From Nilaparvata lugens (lineage: Eukaryota; Arthropoda; Insecta; Hemiptera; Delphacidae), in the NCBI RefSeq assembly GCF_014356525.2, contig NC_052509.1:35646001-35710000 (forward strand): a stretch of DNA of 64,000 nucleotides. The letters run 5' to 3'. Both the position numbers and the translations under genes were made by a program. Under the pieces are notes generated by a model that saw nothing but the letters and a program-made list of their open reading frames with translations, was not told where the DNA came from and searched no databases. Positions 61,032 to 64,000 of the stretch are shown here, in pieces; the stretch's first letter is position 1; each line of letters begins with the position of its first letter.

Positions 61032-62387
61032 CAAGGTGCGGTAGTCAATCTGGCATTTTGCAACAGCGCTTGTGTTCGTTTGGCTGGAGTGGGGAGAATG
61101 ATGCTACACCCATCGTGTAGAAAACTTTAAAGCATTTTAGTATCAATGGAGCAGTGGACAGGAGCACAGCGTGCTTATGCCGTAAAAGCATTTTATAAAA
61201 ACAGCTATGTGATCGCTCAGCATGAATTTAGAAGAGAGTTCAAGATTCATCGTAATAATACTGTTCCATGAGCCAATGCCATAAAGACCTGGGTTTGTAA
61301 CTTTGAGGCAACTGGTTCTACAGTGAAGAAGAGAGGTGGTTGTGCAAAAAAAGTGTGTACACCAGAGAACATAGCGGTAGTTAGAGAGGCCTTTGAACAG
61401 AGTTCACGCAGCTCAGCGCGTTGTCATTCTGTGGCACTTGGGCTTTCAGACCACAGCGTTCGACGAATATTACATCAAGATCTTCATTTCCATGCGTACA
61501 AAATTCAAATTGTTCATGCATTACAGGACCAAGACCATGGAAACAGACTTCAATTTTGTGAGACACTTCTGCAGTTGATTAATGGAAACCAGAATCTTAT
61601 TAACAACTTACTGATGAGCGACAAAGCACATTTCCATTTGTCAGGATACGTTTACAAGCAAAATTTCCGCTATTGGTCAGAAGCAAACCCATACAAAATC
61701 CACGAGAAACCACTCCATAGCTTAAAAGTTACTGTATGGTGTGCGATATCCTCTTTTGCAATTATTGGTCCCTACTTCTTTGATGATGAGAGGGAAAGGG
61801 CTGTAACTGTGACGGGGGAACGCTATGTCCAAATGTTGCAGAATTTCTTAGCTCCTGCAATTGCTCATCTTCCTGTGAACGAAGACACGTTCTTCCAACA
61901 AGATGGGGCTACCAGTCACACTGCAAGAAAGTCCATGGCAACTGTAAGGAACATGTTTCCCAATCATGTAATCTCAAGACATGGGGATATTGGATGGCCA
62001 GCCAGATCCCCCGATCTTTTAGCCTGCGATTTTTTTTTGTGGGGCTACTTGAAAGGAAAAGTGTTTATGTCTCCAGCACCACTCACAATTCAGGAGTTGA
62101 AGAATCGAATTCAGAATGAAATTGAACAAATTCCAGTGGAGATGCTGCAACGTGTAATGAGCAATGTTAGAAGAAGACTTACTGAGTGCATACATAGGAA
62201 TGGTGGACATCTGACAGATGTTATTTTTCGAAAATAGTACTTTTCTTTTCTATTTTTTTAATTTTTTGAGTTTGTAAACTAAATGCTACTATCTTTACTC
62301 TGTGTTTTTGTATGTTTCATGTCAATAAATCTAATCATTCACTCTTGATAATGCTTTTAAAATCGCCCGATTGACTGCCGCACCTTG
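61032..62387 (+). mobile_element. DD41D mariner-type element, copy 2 (1356 bp)
   Basis: The ends are CAAGGTGCGGTAGTCAATC (left) and, reverse-complemented, CAAGGTGCGGCAGTCAATC (right), flanked by TA (61030-61031 and 62388-62389). It belongs to the same family as the element at 44567: shared GGTxCGGxAGTCAA in the ends and a similar transposase. It inserted inside the protease gene. Confidence 0.85.
61146..62237 (+). pseudogene. DD41D mariner-family transposase, one nonsense codon
   Basis: ATG 61146 opens MEQWTGAQRAYAVKAF and continues to TAG 62237 in one frame (363 codons), interrupted only by TGA at 61269 (codon 42). Catalytic residues are LMSDKAHFHLSG (first D), FFQQDGATSH (second D) and SPDLLACDFFLWG (third D), with 41 residues between the second and third. 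The single stop lies in the DNA-binding part. The codons around it (VP*ANAIKTW) align with the other copy's IPSRNTILLW, so a C-to-T change of a CGA-like codon is plausible. It is nearly intact. Confidence 0.85.
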
Positions 62388-62672
62388 TATATGCTAGATG
62401 CATTACCCCAAAAAATTCTAAAAAACAAGAATGGCATTGTGAATTTAGCGAGGGAAAGCGAGGATGGCACACATTGGGTTGCATATAAAAAAGTCGGCTC
62501 TAATGTTTGGTATTTTGATCCAATTGGGAATTTACAACCGCCATACGAATTGGACAAATATTGGAAAAAATAAATTGTAGTAAATATATTTTATAATGTA
62601 GAGCACATGCAACCATTAAATAGTGATTTTTGTGGTCATCTTACATTATTGTTTCTTGCAAATCAGTTGTAA
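62388..62672 (+). pseudogene. Adenain-like cysteine protease, C-terminal part
   Basis: Once the mariner and one TA are removed, this joins 60954-61031 in frame through a methionine codon, giving a short protease of the adenovirus endopeptidase type. It shows GIVNL, GTHWVAY (catalytic His), WYFDPIG (acidic residue) and, after a TAA at 62571-62573, DFCGHL (catalytic Cys). It ends at TAA 62672. Such proteases mature virions. With two stops and an insertion it is dead, but the full catalytic triad is still readable. Confidence 0.7.
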
Positions 62673-62703
62673 TTAAGTGTTTGTGCTGAACACACATTAC
62701 AAG

Positions 62704-62948
62704 ATGGTTGTTATTACATTAAGATCTAACACAAGTAACCTCTACAAACATTTACAAGAAATTATAGAATTGGATAAAAATTGTGAATGGGAAATTGGAT
62801 TGATTAATTTTTGTAGTTACAATAGTATTGCAAACGTTAACAAAGGAACAAATTCCAGCTTCAAATATGGTGATAGATTAATTGAGCTGGATACGGGTGC
62901 ATATGAAGTTGAGGATATTATAAAATCTTTGAAGAATAAATTGAATAT
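62704..62948 (+). pseudogene. Candidate capsid (penton-like) protein start, cut by a LINE
   Basis: ATG 62704 opens ITLRSNTSNLYKHLQ, WEIGLINFCSYNSIANV, FKYGDRLIELDTGAYEVEDI. The pattern of hydrophobic strands followed by SYN and a YEVEDI turn recalls the start of a small capsid protein in Polinton/adintovirus elements, from memory. It stops at 62948, where the poly(A) of a LINE begins on the minus strand. Only about 82 residues survive. Position after the protease supports a structural role. Confidence 0.45.
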
Positions 62949-64000
62949 TTTTTTTTTTTTTTTTTTTTGTTATTTCTATCAAAACTAGTCACTAGGACTA
63001 ACCATTAATTTTGTTCTGTTATTTCTTATCCTAAATTAATTTTTTATTGCTAAAGTCTTCCAGTGAAGCCTACAGTTCCAATCTATAATTTCACTACTTT
63101 AAATTATTTCACTACACTTTTATTCAATATACTTTAATCACTCCACTAGCACTACACCAACTCGAAGGGCTTTGTTCTCTTCAACCTCCTAGTGAGTTCA
63201 GTGTTGTCTAGTAGTTGGATGACTTCGGTGTTGTCGTGTTGATGAAGACGTGACTCATGATGGGCTGCCAATCGTCTTATCTCACAGGTCACATAGGGGA
63301 TGTGCAGATCTCGGTGCAAATCGCTGTTCCTTATGTACCAGGGCGCATTCACCATGTTCCGCAGTACTTTGTTTTGGAATGTTTGAATCTGACTGATGTT
63401 AGATGTTCTAGAGCAGCCCCAAAGCTGAATTCCATACGTCCAGACAGGTTTTAGAATTTGTTTGTAAACCATAACTTGTTGTCCAATGAGAGTTGTGATT
63501 GACGGCCCAATAGCCAATAGATTTTACTGTATTTGAGTCCTAGCTCGCTCCTTTTCATCTTGATATGCTCTTTCCATTTCAACTTGGCATCAAGAGTCAT
63601 TCCAAGGTATTTTGCTGTGTTGCTGTGTGGTACTACATTCCCATTCAGATTTATTCGAATCGGGTCATTGATAATTTTGTTTGTGAAGTTGATATGAATA
63701 GACTTCATCTCATTTAATCGAATTCTCCATTTTTTGGTCCAGTCACTGAATCTGTAGCTAGCATTCTGTAGTTTTGTGGCTGCTTCTTGTACTGTTTCCC
63801 CTTCTGCCAGTATTGCAGTATCATCAGCAAAAGTAGCTATTGTCACTGCATCCAATTCAGGAAGATCGCTTGTGTACAGCACATAAAGAACTGGTCCAAG
63901 AACACTACCCTGTGGAACTCCAGCCCTTATTTACTTCAATTCGGAGACGTCGTCACCTTGTTTTACTCTGAATAATCTGTTGTTGATGTATGATTTTAAA
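62949..64000 (-). pseudogene. Jockey-like LINE, 3' part, running off the window
   Basis: The T run at 62949-62968 is its poly(A) tail. Minus-strand frames encode GVPQGSVLGPVLYVLY (near 63930), FADDTAILAE (reverse-transcriptase active site) and, after a frameshift near 63450-63520, the C-terminal region (GIQLWGCSRTSN). The LINE continues beyond 64000. Confidence 0.75.

Overview
The window looks like an AT-rich arthropod genome, most likely a hemipteran insect (inference from repeat content, GT-AG introns and insect-type genes). It is dominated by nested mobile DNA. Only one ordinary host gene is visible, and it is partial.

Layout. (1) About 1.5-8 kb, minus strand: three in-phase coding exons at the 5' end of a mitochondrial FAD-dependent dehydrogenase gene of the PDPR/sarcosine/dimethylglycine dehydrogenase group; the gene runs off the left edge. 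Its introns hold LINE scraps, dispersed repeats and a fold-back MITE. (2) 8588-40319: one very large hAT element. It is delimited by inverted ends beginning TAGGGAYGTTCC and a perfect 8-bp duplication, GTTTTACA, at 8580-8587 and 40320-40327. Its own transposase gene (exons at 12710, 35866 and 37006) is still phase-matched but carries several stops and frameshifts. Nearly all its extra bulk lies in transposase intron 1 and upstream: a minus-strand LTR retroelement with a chimeric 3' LTR, a 3-kb non-autonomous hAT, a CR1-like LINE with an SGNH-esterase ORF1, an RTE-like LINE and a tRNA-derived SINE. (3) About 40.4-49 kb: repeats, a gag-like reading frame split by a DD41D mariner-type element, a 5'-truncated LINE, and long microsatellites.

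(4) About 49.4-63 kb: the decayed remains of a double-stranded DNA virus-like element of the Maverick/Polinton-adintovirus kind. Genes diverge from about 57 kb. Leftward are a protein-primed family B DNA polymerase (C-terminal half missing) and a conserved unknown protein. Rightward are a BIR (IAP-like) gene, a two-exon gene of unknown function, a parvovirus-type phospholipase A2 protein, a basic core-like protein, an adenain-like cysteine protease and a candidate capsid-protein start. The last four are tightly packed, with ATGA stop/start overlaps. A second DD41D element cuts the protease, and a jockey-like LINE running to the right edge cuts the last gene. Almost every gene carries a stop or frameshift, so this is a fossil rather than an active element. 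No integrase, packaging ATPase or major capsid gene was seen.

All assignments come from reading motifs by eye; no database search was possible.
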